A stretch of 64,000 nt of DNA from Agrypnia vestita (lineage: Eukaryota > Arthropoda > Insecta > Trichoptera > Phryganeidae), in contig JADDOH010000480.1 of the NCBI GenBank assembly GCA_016648135.1, positions 248,001 to 312,000 of the forward strand. Direction: 5' to 3'. The notes under the pieces are model-generated. The model was not told where the DNA came from, made no database searches, and worked only from the letters and a program-made list of their open reading frames with translations. A program made the translations under genes and the position numbers. The first letter of the stretch is position 1, and each line of letters starts with the position of its first letter. This document shows, one piece after another, positions 57,401-64,000 of this stretch.

Positions 57401-59581
57401 ACGACCTGTGTCGGCAGGTTTTAGGAACCTTTACACCATGGCCAAGTTCACCATACCTTCCAATAAGGTGAATGGTTCTTTGAATGCAATTATTTCTATT
57501 ACAAATATGTCTACCGAAGCAAGACCAGCAGTATAAAATGGGATTCTGGCACCAACACTGATGTACGGAAGTGAAGCCTGGAGCTGGCAGAAGAGGAATG
57601 AAAGTACACTGAATGCGGTAGAGACAAGATCACTTAGACGTATGTGTGACAGATCCATTTATGATAGAGCAATGAATGAAGATGTTAGGAAAAAATGTAA
57701 AACCAATCTTAGTGTACTTAATAGAATTTAAAAAAATGCCACTCAGATGGTTTGGGCATGTTGAGCGAGTGAATAAGGAAAAAAAAAAAGGAGGCAAGTG
57801 TTGACGGCACCAAAAAGACAGGGTGACTGCGGGAGACGTGGCATTCCTTCCATAATAGTAACCAAATTTTTTAAAATGTATAAATAATTTATTTTCTGTG
57901 GAAAACTTACAATGGAAGGGTATTGAGTTTTCAAATCAGGATGTCGATCAAATAAAGCCGTGAGTGCGTCTACCAGCTTCTGGAGTAGTGCCCTGCTGCC
58001 AGGCTGGCTGTCGCTGGCCAAGCTCTCCAGCATAGGGGGCACTCTGGAGGCAATCTGGTGGTGTAAGAGAATGGAAAATTAATTGTTTATTTTTAATCAC
58101 TGGCGTCACATTTCGTCATAATCGTAGAATAACGAAGCATGCTTTTTTTCTCAAGTTTGCAGGAGAGCAGTTTGAAGTTTTATTTATATAAAGACACTAT
58201 GACATAGCTTGATAACTACAAAAGATTTTCCTTTGAAACGTGGGTTAGTTTTTTAAAGTTGATACCTTTCAAACCTCAAATATAGTCAGCGCAGTACAAC
58301 AACGTTTTTACACATGCTGCAATTTCTACGATCGCAAATCGGAACCGTTGTTATACGGACTTCGTATAACAACGGTTAAATTAATGAGAAAAAGTATACT
58401 TTTTATATACCATTAGATGGCTTCATTTTTTCACTTTTTAACGATCCAAAAAAAGTCAATATGGAATTTTTTGCACATCCGTCATTGTTCTACAATCATG
58501 ACGATTTTACCAGTATACTATATAATAAGAGAACTGACCTTCTCAAATGCCTCTGTGGTTCGGCGCGTACTCGCCAGCATGTGGAGGAATATATTAGACA
58601 CTGTTGAACGCATCTCGGGGTTAAACAGCGTTTCAAACATTGGACTAATAACATCCATCGATACATCCACAAGAATGTCATAATTCTCGACATCCTACAA
58701 AGTGAAAGAAGAGGGTGTAACAAACAGGGCAGTTAAACAAGTAAAGTAAGCTAATATAAAATATCAGTATTACCTCCAGAGCCTCAAGGAAAGTTAGTAC
58801 CCAGTTGCAAAGAACAGGGGTGCTCCAGAAGCATAGCCAGTTGCAAAGGGTCAATAGGGCATTCTTCAGGCCGGGGTTAGTGACAGGCATCTTTCCAGGG
58901 CTGGACTCGGGAACATTCTCGGCTCTGCCACCGCGAATGAGCCAGTTTACTGCACTGCGAATGGTGGGAGGTTCCACCAGGGCCAGCACCACACAGGTCA
59001 TCGGACTAGCTTCTGTGTCTTTTTCTTTTGAAATTATCAAGTACACCTCTTTAAGAATACTGAAGACTATTTCTTCCCTGACACTTGGTTCTACGTCGAT
59101 AAGAAGAAACTGGAGTTGATCTTCAACTTTCTTCACGTGAGAAACAAATAAGGTATGCTTCACACCATCTTTGGGCACCGGCACATGTGCTGAAAACGAT
59201 TTAAACATATTATACCGATTGTACCTAATACTTTTTAAAATATTCAATTAAATAGTCTGATAACATTCAAATTCATCTGTAATTATATTTTATTATACAT
59301 TAGTCAATAAACAAAATGGGGGATCCTTTCAAAACCAAATACTTTATTATAATTTAATCTAATTTAAAGAGAAATTAAAATATTCTAATAGCATACAATA
59401 AGAAAAATTGTGATTATTCAAAATGTATATTACCTAAAAAGTTTACAAGACTTGCACACCAGCTCACTGGATCGGGTGGCGGGAAGAAAGTGAGCTGCTC
59501 AGTCAAATTTTGGATGTACGTAGCCAACAGAGCAAGATCCATTTTGCGCGGGTTGTCGGCCTCTCTATGTTTTACTGCCAT
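35544..59581 (-). CDS. USP35/38: Ubiquitin-specific protease, USP35/USP38 family (DUBAI-like), 8 coding exons
   Basis: Cysteine protease removing ubiquitin from proteins. Joining 59581-59434, 59189-58774, 58694-58539, 58054-57911, 55750-55578, 54903-54724, 40854-40655 and 36487-35544 gives 2361 nt, 786 residues, all GT-AG, all phases consistent. Residues 1-320 are a helical N-terminal region as in USP35/38; the catalytic domain has the Cys box [19 protein letters not shown] (C332), QxD box SQHDSSEFL (about 397-405), CxxC pairs 525/528 and 582/585, His box [14 protein letters not shown] (H661) and [10 protein letters not shown]. The C-terminal DPPGSC matches the family's conserved tail. The protein is shorter than vertebrate USP35/38 (over 1000 residues), mainly in the N-terminal and insert regions. 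Drosophila DUBAI of this family restrains apoptosis; that role here is inferred. Confidence 0.93.
36742..38340 (+). pseudogene. Transposon-like coding remnant in USP intron 7, opposite strand
   Basis: Broken plus-strand frames run from 36742-36930 through 37130-37756 to 37967-38340. The last part reads [20 protein letters not shown] and [13 protein letters not shown], then [20 protein letters not shown]. This order resembles a widespread insect transposon-related protein family of unknown function (VRVCK.FFL.TL.IS...V, then ESHY.R..S.R.YL). Frameshifts and stops show decay. The upstream 208-codon frame is rich in D, N and T and contains a tandem duplication; I do not recognise it. Confidence 0.45.
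37211..37630 (+). repeat. 212-bp tandem duplication inside the coding remnant
   Basis: 37211-37422 is repeated from 37423. The duplicated block differs at few sites; one is an extra G in the second copy (CAGGCTTCAG against CAGCTTCAG), which makes the offset 213 and restores the original reading frame. Confidence 0.9.
38341..39880. other. AT-rich intronic stretch (USP intron 7)
   Basis: No gene. Two small GC-richer patches (38735-38820 and 38945-38995) share CGCACGGCACGCGGCATCTG-like composition but no coding signal. Confidence 0.4.
39881..40052. repeat. Inverted repeat, 52-bp arms
   Basis: 39881-39932 and 40001-40052 are reverse complements with about four mismatches (TTTATTGGAMCTGATYG, TTGTGATTTGGA, TTTGACTGTTTAGTTTCTCT). 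Confidence 0.85.
40256..40557 (+). repeat. 154-bp tandem duplication
   Basis: The unit starting GCAAGAGCAGAACTTGGTAC at 40256 is repeated at 40410, with about 5-8% difference. It lies 98 bp downstream, on the plus strand, of the donor side of USP exon 7, inside intron 7. Confidence 0.9.
40655..40854 (-). CDS. USP35/38: USP35/38 coding exon 7
   Basis: Acceptor TTACAG|CTATTT, donor GTGCAG|GTAATT; phase 2 in, phase 1 out. Continues the box ([18 protein letters not shown]), then a proline-, serine- and threonine-rich spacer that forms the insert between the Cys/QxD and zinc-finger parts. Confidence 0.93.
40855..41839. other. AT-rich intronic stretch (USP intron 6, right end)
   Basis: Nothing recognised beyond the splice acceptor of exon 7. 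Confidence 0.4.
41840..42845 (-). pseudogene. Tc1-like transposase, degenerate
   Basis: Minus-strand pieces in order: [45 protein letters not shown] (helix-turn-helix), [72 protein letters not shown], and [20 protein letters not shown] with HPTKY-stop at 41840. The D of FQQDND and the E of PIENLW, spaced as in Tc1-type DDE enzymes, are kept. The first catalytic D region is altered, the start ATG is ATA, and several frameshifts separate the pieces. It lies in USP intron 6, same strand as the gene. Confidence 0.85.
43171..44610 (-). mobile_element. Tigger/pogo-type DNA transposon, about 1.44 kb, degenerate
   Basis: Left terminus CAGGTAACCCCCGTTCATCG at 43171 next to TA; the right terminus, read inward, is CGGTAAACCCCCGTTCATCG ending at 44610. 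Minus-strand transposase pieces run from 44270 ([27 protein letters not shown]) through [19 protein letters not shown] (CENP-B-like HTH), to [39 protein letters not shown] and [13 protein letters not shown], then [15 protein letters not shown] near 43490. DETG contains a catalytic Asp. Frameshifts and internal loss make it inactive. Confidence 0.85.
44677..44706. repeat. Short hairpin ATACTGCCTT...AAGGCAGTAT
   Basis: A perfect 10-bp stem with a 10-nt loop. Related inverted motifs occur at 45732-45777 and 45963-45993; the whole may mark a 1.3-kb element with ACTGCC-rich ends. Confidence 0.6.
44972..45060 (+). repeat. Tigger/pogo-like terminal sequence (solitary)
   Basis: CAGTAAAACCTCGATATAAT, GGGGACGGGGTGTCCGTTAA and AAAGTCTGTTGTAT form an end typical of pogo/Tigger-type elements (CAGT..AACCTCGATATAA). 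No opposite end was found. Confidence 0.45.
45061..46964. other. AT-rich intronic stretch with one strong hairpin
   Basis: 45732-45777 is a perfect 19-bp stem (CTTAGAAACAAGGCAGTAA) with loop GTACGTAG. Otherwise no gene or recognisable element. Confidence 0.6.
46965..47657 (+). mobile_element. hAT-type DNA transposon remnant, 693 bp
   Basis: Ends pair as TIRs: TGGGGAATGCAATCTCG on the left, TAGGGAATGCAATCTCG inward from the right. Subterminal repeats of GCGAGATCTCG / CCGAGATCT occur at both ends. Inside, the plus strand reads [18 protein letters not shown], stop, [20 protein letters not shown], matching the hAT transposase segment [18 protein letters not shown]. The bulk of the transposase is deleted. 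No clear 8-bp target duplication. Confidence 0.75.
47704..48560 (+). repeat. Left arm of a 5.8-kb inverted repeat
   Basis: Reverse complement of 52790-53478. Landmarks: TTAACTTGTTGAGGGCC, ATTTTATCGTAAGTGTCGAA, ATGTTGCCAGCGCAACATTT, TTATTAGAGACAACACTACT, TTTTGACGGCAGAAAAACTT, CGCGGCCGTCGA, TCGGATATATCCGACG, CCCCTGGGGACA. This arm has about 150 bp (roughly 48020-48175) absent from the other arm. Non-coding. Confidence 0.9.
48561..49419. other. Non-coding stretch, possible 3' LTR region of the BEL/Pao element
   Basis: AT-rich with no open frame. It lies where the 3' LTR of the minus-strand BEL/Pao element should be, but I could not find a matching direct repeat on the 5' side. Confidence 0.35.
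49420..49493. repeat. Long near-perfect hairpin, 32-bp stem, 10-nt loop
   Basis: 49420-49451 pairs with 49462-49493 with a single mismatch (T49429/C49484). The inner 22 bp (CTTTAGTAAAGATGAAATCA then GG) are perfect. Loop GTTAAAGACA. It sits just beyond the 3' end of the BEL/Pao pol. Confidence 0.95.
49526..52515 (-). pseudogene. BEL/Pao LTR retrotransposon pol, degenerate
   Basis: Minus-strand pieces in order: gag-like [20 protein letters not shown] near 52500; RT part [40 protein letters not shown]; then [34 protein letters not shown] and [19 protein letters not shown] with GFSDS (RNase H connection); integrase zinc part [28 protein letters not shown]; integrase core [20 protein letters not shown]-terminal [16 protein letters not shown] and WKKWHRDYL. 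All are BEL/Pao hallmarks in family order. Many frameshifts, stops and a 92-bp tandem repeat inactivate it. The LTRs were not identified. Confidence 0.88.
51647..52015. repeat. 92-bp tandem repeat, four copies, inside the BEL/Pao RT
   Basis: GGCTATCAAGCAATGTTTGT recurs at 51711, 51803, 51895 and 51987, always 92 bp apart. Copies two to four differ by one or two bases. The period is not a multiple of three, so it breaks the RT frame. Confidence 0.95.
52516..52789. other. AT-rich stretch between BEL/Pao gag side and right arm
   Basis: Where a 5' LTR or leader would lie. No TG...CA-bounded direct repeat was identified. Confidence 0.35.
52790..53478 (-). repeat. Right arm of the 5.8-kb inverted repeat
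   Basis: Matches 47704-48560 in reverse orientation with roughly 85-90% identity by eye and lacks the extra 150 bp of the left arm. The outer end GGCCCTAGACAGGTTAAG pairs with TTAACTTGTTGAGGGCC. Confidence 0.9.
53479..54038. other. Intronic stretch with a short coding-like patch
   Basis: Plus strand 53756-53900 reads [38 protein letters not shown]. It looks protein-like but has no start, extension or family I recognise; probably a transposon scrap. Confidence 0.3.
54039..54329 (+). repeat. TACTCCC-ended MITE, reference copy, 291 bp
   Basis: Begins TACTCCCTTTTTCGTTTAAT and ends AGTTAAAAGAAAGGGAGTA, so the termini are inverted repeats of about 20 bp. Reverse-orientation copy at 26242-26749 and truncated copy at 3041-3109. 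No coding capacity. Confidence 0.8.
54724..54903 (-). CDS. USP35/38: USP35/38 coding exon 6 (QxD box)
   Basis: Acceptor TGTGCAG|GTTCAG, donor CTAAG|GTGAGA. Encodes [20 protein letters not shown] to [12 protein letters not shown]. The Q-H-D of the USP box 2 motif is conserved. The next exon lies 13.9 kb away. Confidence 0.93.
55578..55750 (-). CDS. USP35/38: USP35/38 coding exon 5 (Cys box)
   Basis: Acceptor TTCTTAG|GTAAAA, donor AGACC|GTGAGT; 57 codons plus two bases. Carries [20 protein letters not shown], including the nucleophile cysteine 332. Confidence 0.95.
56021..56270 (+). repeat. Dispersed repeat A, third copy
   Basis: Block order matches 21991-22246 (TTTGGACACTTTGGATGAAT, GTGTGAAAC, ACTTATTTTATATAATAT, CAAATTGATGAAG, AAACCAATGAGAATAGACCC). 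In USP intron 4. Confidence 0.75.
56299..57091 (+). mobile_element. hAT-type DNA transposon remnant, 793 bp, with 8-bp target duplication
   Basis: TIRs TAGAGATTGCAATCCGG (left) and TAGGGATTGCAATCCGG (inward from right). Flanks TTGCTGAC (56291-56298) and TTGCCGAC (57092-57099) are an 8-bp target duplication with one change. Plus-strand remnants include [35 protein letters not shown] and [20 protein letters not shown], the last matching the KKEM..FE..G.KG..L block just before the hAT dimerisation domain. The rest is deleted or shifted. In USP intron 4. Confidence 0.8.
57440..57850 (+). pseudogene. Non-LTR retrotransposon fragment (RT C-terminal side)
   Basis: Reads [22 protein letters not shown], stop, [60 protein letters not shown], then after a shift [16 protein letters not shown]. 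This is the region just upstream of the C-terminal segment seen separately at 17570-17758, same family ([28 protein letters not shown]). A stop and frameshifts break it. Lies 60 bp from the donor side of USP exon 4, opposite strand. Confidence 0.85.
57911..58054 (-). CDS. USP35/38: USP35/38 coding exon 4
   Basis: Acceptor CACCAG|ATTGCC, donor TCCATT|GTAAGT; 48 codons, phase 0 on both sides. Encodes [20 protein letters not shown] to KTQYPSI. Confidence 0.9.
58344..58378. repeat. Perfect 15-bp hairpin in USP intron 3
   Basis: AACCGTTGTTATACG, loop GACTT, CGTATAACAACGGTT. Confidence 0.9.
58539..58694 (-). CDS. USP35/38: USP35/38 coding exon 3
   Basis: Acceptor TTTGTAG|GATGTC, donor GAGAAG|GTCAGT; 52 codons, phase 0 on both sides. 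Encodes [20 protein letters not shown] to TTEAFEK. Confidence 0.92.
58774..59189 (-). CDS. USP35/38: USP35/38 coding exon 2
   Basis: Acceptor TTTTCAG|CACATG, donor CTGGAG|GTAATA. Encodes [20 protein letters not shown] through LTFLEALE, the helical N-terminal region with a tryptophan- and leucine-rich end ([16 protein letters not shown]). Phase 1 in, phase 0 out. Confidence 0.92.
59434..59581 (-). CDS. USP35/38: USP35/38 coding exon 1
   Basis: Codes [20 protein letters not shown] through VNFL plus one base. Donor TTTTTAG|GTAATA. ATG at 59581 follows AAAAAT; a second in-frame ATG (residue 14) is possible. TATACAG just upstream (59595-59589) could be a 5' UTR splice acceptor. Confidence 0.85.
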
Positions 59582-60125
59582 ATTTTTCCCTGTATACACA
59601 ACATAATACTTTTCTTATTAGGTGCAATTTTTGATATCAAACAGCTGGTATTTTAAAATATATTTTCTTTAATTAACAATTTAAAAAATAGTACTTGAAG
59701 TACTTTGAAATAATGGTTAATTTTTAATAAAAAGTTTAAAAAAAGATTTCCACTTTACTTTTCGGCATTATGAGAGCTCAAATTGTCAATATCGATGTAA
59801 ACACATTTACACTGACACACCAACTTCAATGATCGAATGTATTATATCTGATTAATATACTAATGCTGAAATATGAAATATTCGGTGACAGAACGACGGC
59901 GGTGTTGAAACAAAGACATGAACTCTTCCAAAATCAAACTCATGAGTAATGAGAATATCAACCCACTAGCCAGCTGACTGAGGTAAATAAAAAAAGTCCA
60001 TTGTGAAATGATAACCCATCAATAGCGCTTACATTAAAAGAATTGCAATGTTGTGAAATTTGCATTGCGAAATGTGGTAAAATATTTTGATCACTATTGT
60101 ACCACTTATGTCAGTATTGTACCAC
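59582..60125 (-). promoter_or_regulatory. Presumed 5' UTR and promoter region of USP35/38
   Basis: Lies directly upstream of the minus-strand start at 59581. No TATA box in a convincing position and no CpG-rich patch. A potential 3' splice site (TATACAG, 59595-59589) leaves room for a 5' UTR intron. Boundaries are not visible. Confidence 0.35.
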
Positions 60126-60129
60126 TTAA

Positions 60130-60690
60130 CCCTTATGTTACTGCCCGGGTACCTGGGTACCCATTTTCGATTTCAAATTTAATATTTTTATTTATAAACG
60201 CCATCAGCCTTTTGAATTTCCATTATACAGCCTGTGTACCAAAGCTAGCAGCAGAAAGTTGGCCGCTAGATTCCTGCCTATGTTATGAGTCTAAAATGTT
60301 CAAGCAACTATGACCTAATATCAGTAGTTGTGGAGGTACAGTAGCCGGCAAACATCTTGAAATTCTGCGGCGTAGTGGGGGGACGTTTGCGCATCTACCT
60401 TTCTACCAACGAGACCCAAATTTCATCTTCTGCGCATTCCCCCACTTAGCCAAAGAATTTCATGAAGTTTGCCGGCAACTGTATGCAATATCAAAGTTTG
60501 CATTTTTTTTCAATATTTCTGACTTATTTTTTCAAATAGTGACCTTCTAAGAAGCTATTTGATTATTGTCTGAATATCAATTTGTGAGATACAAACAAAA
60601 ATAATGTATATAGGTACGTCCATTCAGATTGAGTACCCGGGTACCTTGGATAGCAGCTAGTCTGAGAAATTCCGGGTAGTAACATAACGG
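60130..60690. mobile_element. piggyBac-like MITE, 561 bp, TTAA target duplication
   Basis: TTAA at 60126-60129 and 60691-60694 flank termini CCCTTATGTTACTGCCCG and, inward from the right, CCGTTATGTTACTACCCG. Subterminal GGGTACC repeats occur at both ends (60148-60162 and 60633-60645). TTAA duplication and CC-led termini are those of piggyBac-like elements. No transposase. Contains a nested second MITE (60339-60481). Confidence 0.88.
60339..60481. mobile_element. Tc1/mariner-type MITE, 143 bp, nested inside the piggyBac-like MITE
   Basis: TA at 60337-60338 and 60482-60483 flank an almost wholly palindromic element starting CAGTAGCCGGCAAAC and ending GTTTGCCGGCAACTG. About 36 of the first 43 positions pair. 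CAGT ends with TA duplication fit the Tc1/mariner superfamily. Confidence 0.88.
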
Positions 60691-60694
60691 TTAA

Positions 60695-61814
60695 ACAAAA
60701 GCATAATTTCTGACAAAAAAAATTTTTTTGAAGAAAAACATGAATGAACATATCAATCCTGATAGAGAAAATGAAAAAAATCCTTTACTGTTTAACTGCA
60801 GAAATTTTGTCGGGCCTGTTATCAACGAGGTCCAAAAGCATTTGATTGAATTTTTTTATAAATGAAATTATAAATGAAGCATTTTATAAATGAAGCTCCT
60901 TTAAAAAATGAGTGAATTATTAAAGAACATCAATGAGTTGTTGAAATAGAATTAGAAGTAATTGTACTATTAAATTAATATGTAATATGCTGTCATTTTT
61001 GATACTTTTGCAATTTTCAAATTTGTTCGCATTGAAACAAATAAAAAATACTTTTGAACCTTAAGGACTTAGAATTAGAATGCAATGAATATTACTTTCA
61101 CGAATACGAATATCAAGCCTACTATTCAGCGAATATGAATAATTCAACAAGGTAATAAATAATACACCACAGTCCTTTTTTACTAAGAGATTTAATAATT
61201 AAAATTTACCATCTGCAAATTTTTGTTTAAAAAGCACATTTCTTTCATCCGTTTGCGCATTCCCAGCGGTCGAAAATAAATATAACTTTTTTTACGCTTA
61301 CGAGAGATCGTGTTATTAGATTTAATTTGTAATTATTTTATGAGAGTTAACCCTTTTACACACAACGGAAATAAAATGGAACGAACAATACATATTACAA
61401 AACAAAAACTACATGAAGTGAGCACCTAACCTTATTAATAACCCAATGAAACTAGATGAAAGAACTCACGTTATGCTGTGAAACAATTAACAATTGACAA
61501 CTTGAGAATTCAACTAATCCATTCATTCAATGTTAGGGGAATCCCCGATAATAGAGTGCATAGGTGTATTCGGATACACGGTGCACAGCCAAACCATAAT
61601 TTGCATTGCGTTCAGTTATAAATAGTATGTTTTATAGACTATAAATATAGACTAGTCATTAAAAAACAAATCTGAGACATCTAGTCTCTGCTATCTTTTA
61701 TTACGTACTAAATGTATCAGTCAGAAAGAGGTAGAGCTTATTTTCATAACCACGTATAAGAAAGAACAATAAAACATAATTTTTAAGAACGAATGCACAT
61801 GAAGATGTAGCGAA
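60695..61814. other. AT-rich intergenic stretch
   Basis: Nothing recognised except a short CCCAGCGGTC match near 61263 to 3863. No gene. Confidence 0.4.
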
Positions 61815-61855
61815 TTGCGGTATTTACTTTATGGTTTGTGCGCTTTTTGCCTTAA

Positions 61856-63343
61856 CATAATAATAATAAAGGAACAGATTGTAAAATACATTGAAAAACA
61901 TAGTATACTATGCGAGGAACAATCGGGATTCCGAGAAGCAAACTCATGCGAAACTGCAATAAACGTAGTAATCGAAGGATGGAAAACAGAAATAGAAAAT
62001 AATAATTTCACAATAGCCATTTTCTTAGACTTTAAAAGAGCTTTTGAGACAATAGATAGACATAGATTATTAGATAAATTACAAAAAATAGGATTTTCGA
62101 ATAAAGCCAAGAACTGCATAGCAGAATATTTAAAAGACCAAAAACAACAAACTAAAGTAAACCATAAATACTCAGAATGTATAGAAAACAATCTAAGAGT
62201 GCCACAGTGCCACAAGTATCTGTATTAGGCCCTGTATTGTTTATTATATATATAAATGGTATGTGCAAGATATTAAAAAAATGTAAAGTCAGGCTGCTTG
62301 CCGATGATACTTTAAGAAAACTTGGAAGAATTATGTAGTAAGAATGTTAAATAAAGAATTAATTAATATATATCGAATTGGCTTAAAATTAATAAATTTA
62401 AATTAAATGCAAAAAAACAAAAGGTATGTTAATAGGAAATAAAAGGAATAATGATGAGATAAAAATAGAGATTGATGAAGAAGAAATAGAAATAGTGGAT
62501 ACAATAAAATATTTGGGAATAATTTTAGACTCTAAATTATCATTTAAAAACATGCTGAATACATAACAAAGAAAATTAGAGAAAGTATCATTCTTAGGAA
62601 GAATAAGACCTAAATTAACTAAAGAAACAGCGATAACAATATATCGACTGCTCCTACATATAATATCATAACCCACAAATTGACGATTTTTAGTTTTTTA
62701 ATTCCAAGAAAGAAAAAAAAAATATTTTTCAATAAATAACGTCTTTTTATTATAAATTTTTTCTTTCTTTCTTGGAATTAAAGATATAATTAAATACATA
62801 TGAAATACATATGAAATACACAACAAACTCAAAATCGTCGAATTGTGGGTTACGATATTATACGTAGAAGCCGTCGATATGAATCAATAATTGCTCCTCA
62901 CTTTCAATATTGCCCAACTATTTTGCACCTATGTAATGAAGGAGATATAAAAAAATTACAAATTCAACAGAATAGAGCAATGAGAATAATTCTACAGAGA
63001 TATAGAAATTCCAAAATTAAAAAGATGCTCTCAGATTTAAATTGGATAAATATAAAACAAAGATTAAAATTAAATATAATGATATTCAATCACAATATAT
63101 TAAATGACAAAATGCCAAAATATTTTAAAAATAAGATCAAATATAACACAGAGATACATAAACATAATACAAGAAATGCAAACAAAATAAGTATTCCAAA
63201 TAGAAAAAAGACAAACACACAAAACTGTATTACAAGGGAATAAATGAGTACAATAATAGTCTGCCACAAGGTGTGTGGAGCTGAGCAGAATAAATATCTT
63301 CAAACAAGAATGTAAACGGCACATAACAATGGAAAACGTATGA
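61856..63343 (+). pseudogene. Jockey-type non-LTR retrotransposon, 5'-truncated, with MITE insertion
   Basis: RT frame EQIVKYIEKHSILCEEQSGF, REANSCETA, FTIAIFLDFKRAFETIDRHR, LLDKLQKIGF, then (shifted) PQVSVLGPVLFIIYINGM, LLADDT, IKYLGIILDSKLSFK. After a 240-bp insertion it resumes SIIAPHFQYCPTILHLCNEG, QNRAMRIIL, KMPKYFKNKI, HNTRNANK and IFKQECKRHITMEN-stop. The ADD of the RT active site survives at about 62298-62308. Frameshifts near 62215 and 62315 and a stop near 62565 inactivate it. A-rich tail follows. Confidence 0.88.
62641..62880. mobile_element. MITE inserted in the Jockey RT, about 240 bp
   Basis: Ends are inverted repeats: ATATCGACTGCTCCTACATA and, inward from the right, ATATCGACGGCTTCTACGTA, continuing TAATATCRTAACCCACAA and GACGATTTT. 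Its removal joins AACAATAT to ATGAATCAATAATTGC and restores IYESIIAPHF, so the target duplication is AT or ATAT. An internal CCAAGAAAGAAA/TTTCTTTCTTGG hairpin is present. Confidence 0.85.
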
Positions 63344-63477
63344 AGGGAAATATTATTTAATAAGTGTACATACATATATAATGTTTTTAATATTGGCTAA
63401 TGATAAACAATGTATCATAAACTAAATAAAGATGATATATAAATAAAAAAAACAATTTAAAAAATCCAACTTGAAAT

Positions 63478-63548
63478 ATGTCTGTTTGTTGTGTTAATCG
63501 TTATAATGCTTCATCACGTAATAAAGAAAAAGATATAACCTTTCATAG
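63478..63548 (+). CDS. Possible THAP-like first coding exon
   Basis: ATG at 63478 opens MSVCCVNRYNASSRNKEKDI followed by TFH and two bases, ending at a good donor (CATAG|GTGAGT). The pattern resembles the start of a THAP zinc finger (M..C....C.N......SFHRFP), used by DNA-binding proteins and P-element-type transposases. The two cysteines are adjacent instead of spaced, so the finger may be defective. The next exon would lie past the mariner, outside the window. Confidence 0.4.
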
Positions 63549-63706
63549 GTGAGTTTTATTTCAATAATTTGTGGAGAATTCAAATCAAGTTCCAAGTACG
63601 GAGATATCGTATTTTATACATTGGTATTCTATGGTATTTTCTCTTTCCTTTTTATAAGGCAGCATACGTGTAAAAGAGATAAATATAAACAGGGTTGTGT
63701 ATTGTA

Positions 63707-64000
63707 TTAGGTCCTTACATATGAAATTGGCGTTTTGCCGTACTGGCAAATTTGATCTCAAATATCTTCTCTTTGGTTAGGAATTCCAAATCCAAATTTA
63801 TACAGCTATTTACTCATGTATTTGTGTTTTGAAAATTATAATTCATTTGTTTTTTCCTCAATTGTTTTTTTCTTCGCGTTACTCAGTTTACAAAATGAAA
63901 AACTTGAAATATCGCGTTATTTACGAGTACGAGTTCCACCGTGGCATCAGTGCTGCAGAAACGGCTCGAAGGATTAATGATGTGTATGGCGACGGTGCCG
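63707..64000 (+). mobile_element. Cecropia-type mariner transposon, 5' end
   Basis: TA at 63705-63706 is followed by the terminal repeat TTAGGTCCTTACATATGAAA then TTGGCGTTTTG, characteristic of a mariner subfamily common in moths. The transposase starts 188 bp in. The element continues beyond the window, so its 3' end and integrity cannot be judged. Confidence 0.9.
63895..64000 (+). CDS. Mariner transposase, N-terminal part (runs off window)
   Basis: ATG at 63895, frame MKNLKYRVIYEYEFHRGISA then AETARRINDVYGDGA without a stop to the window end. This is the first helix-turn-helix of mariner transposases (YEF.RG..A.ETAR.IN.V.G), which binds the terminal repeat. The catalytic DD34D region is beyond the window. 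No frameshift is seen in the 35 codons visible. Confidence 0.9.
   Translation, partial: MKNLKYRVIYEYEFHRGISAAETARRINDVYGDGA

Noticed and set aside
58805..59119. 104-codon plus-strand open frame
   Set aside because: Antisense of USP exon 2, which has splice sites and family features.
61829..62215. 128-codon minus-strand open frame
   Set aside because: Antisense of the Jockey reverse transcriptase.

Overview
The window reads as AT-rich nuclear DNA from an insect, most likely a moth or butterfly. The grounds are GT-AG introns, frequent TAGGTA-type motifs, and a repeat load (cecropia-type mariner, Penelope-like, RTE/Jockey, BEL/Pao, Tc1, Tigger, hAT, piggyBac-like MITEs) typical of Lepidoptera. 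The order is an inference from repeat families; the insect assignment is firmer.

One host gene can be read completely. On the minus strand, 59581 down to 35544, eight coding exons with consistent splice sites and phases make a 786-residue ubiquitin-specific protease of the USP35/USP38 family (Drosophila DUBAI-like). The Cys box (C332), QxD box, two CxxC zinc-finger pairs, His box (H661) and the C-terminal DPPGSC motif are all present. Intron 6 (about 13.9 kb) splits the catalytic domain and is packed with mobile elements: Tc1-like, Tigger, hAT, a 5.8-kb inverted-repeat structure whose loop holds a BEL/Pao pol, and a TACTCCC-ended MITE. Introns 4 and 7 carry a hAT element, a non-LTR fragment and a transposon-like coding remnant.

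Three other host-type signals are partial. A minus-strand first coding exon at 22722-22818 encodes a signal peptide and sits beside a GC-rich 5' region; its downstream exons are not seen. A heat-shock-type promoter (perfect HSE, TATAAATA) lies at 15452-15600 with more HSEs downstream but no recognisable Hsp reading frame. A short THAP-like exon lies at 63478-63548.

Layout: 1-15.4 kb is mostly AT-rich non-coding DNA with retroelement scraps. 15.4-25.4 kb holds the heat-shock promoter, tandem and foldback repeats, a Penelope fragment, the signal-peptide exon and a 1.3-kb TIR element. 25.9-30.3 kb is dominated by a large foldback with ~128-bp tandem subunits in its arms around a Tc1-like remnant. 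31.2-33.4 kb is a decayed but nearly complete Penelope-like element with an inverted terminal copy. 35.5-59.6 kb is the USP gene. 60-64 kb holds a nested MITE pair, a Jockey-type element with a clean MITE insertion, the THAP-like exon and the start of a cecropia-type mariner running off the window.

The mobile elements are almost all inactivated by frameshifts, stops or internal deletion. The mariner at the right edge is intact as far as it can be read.
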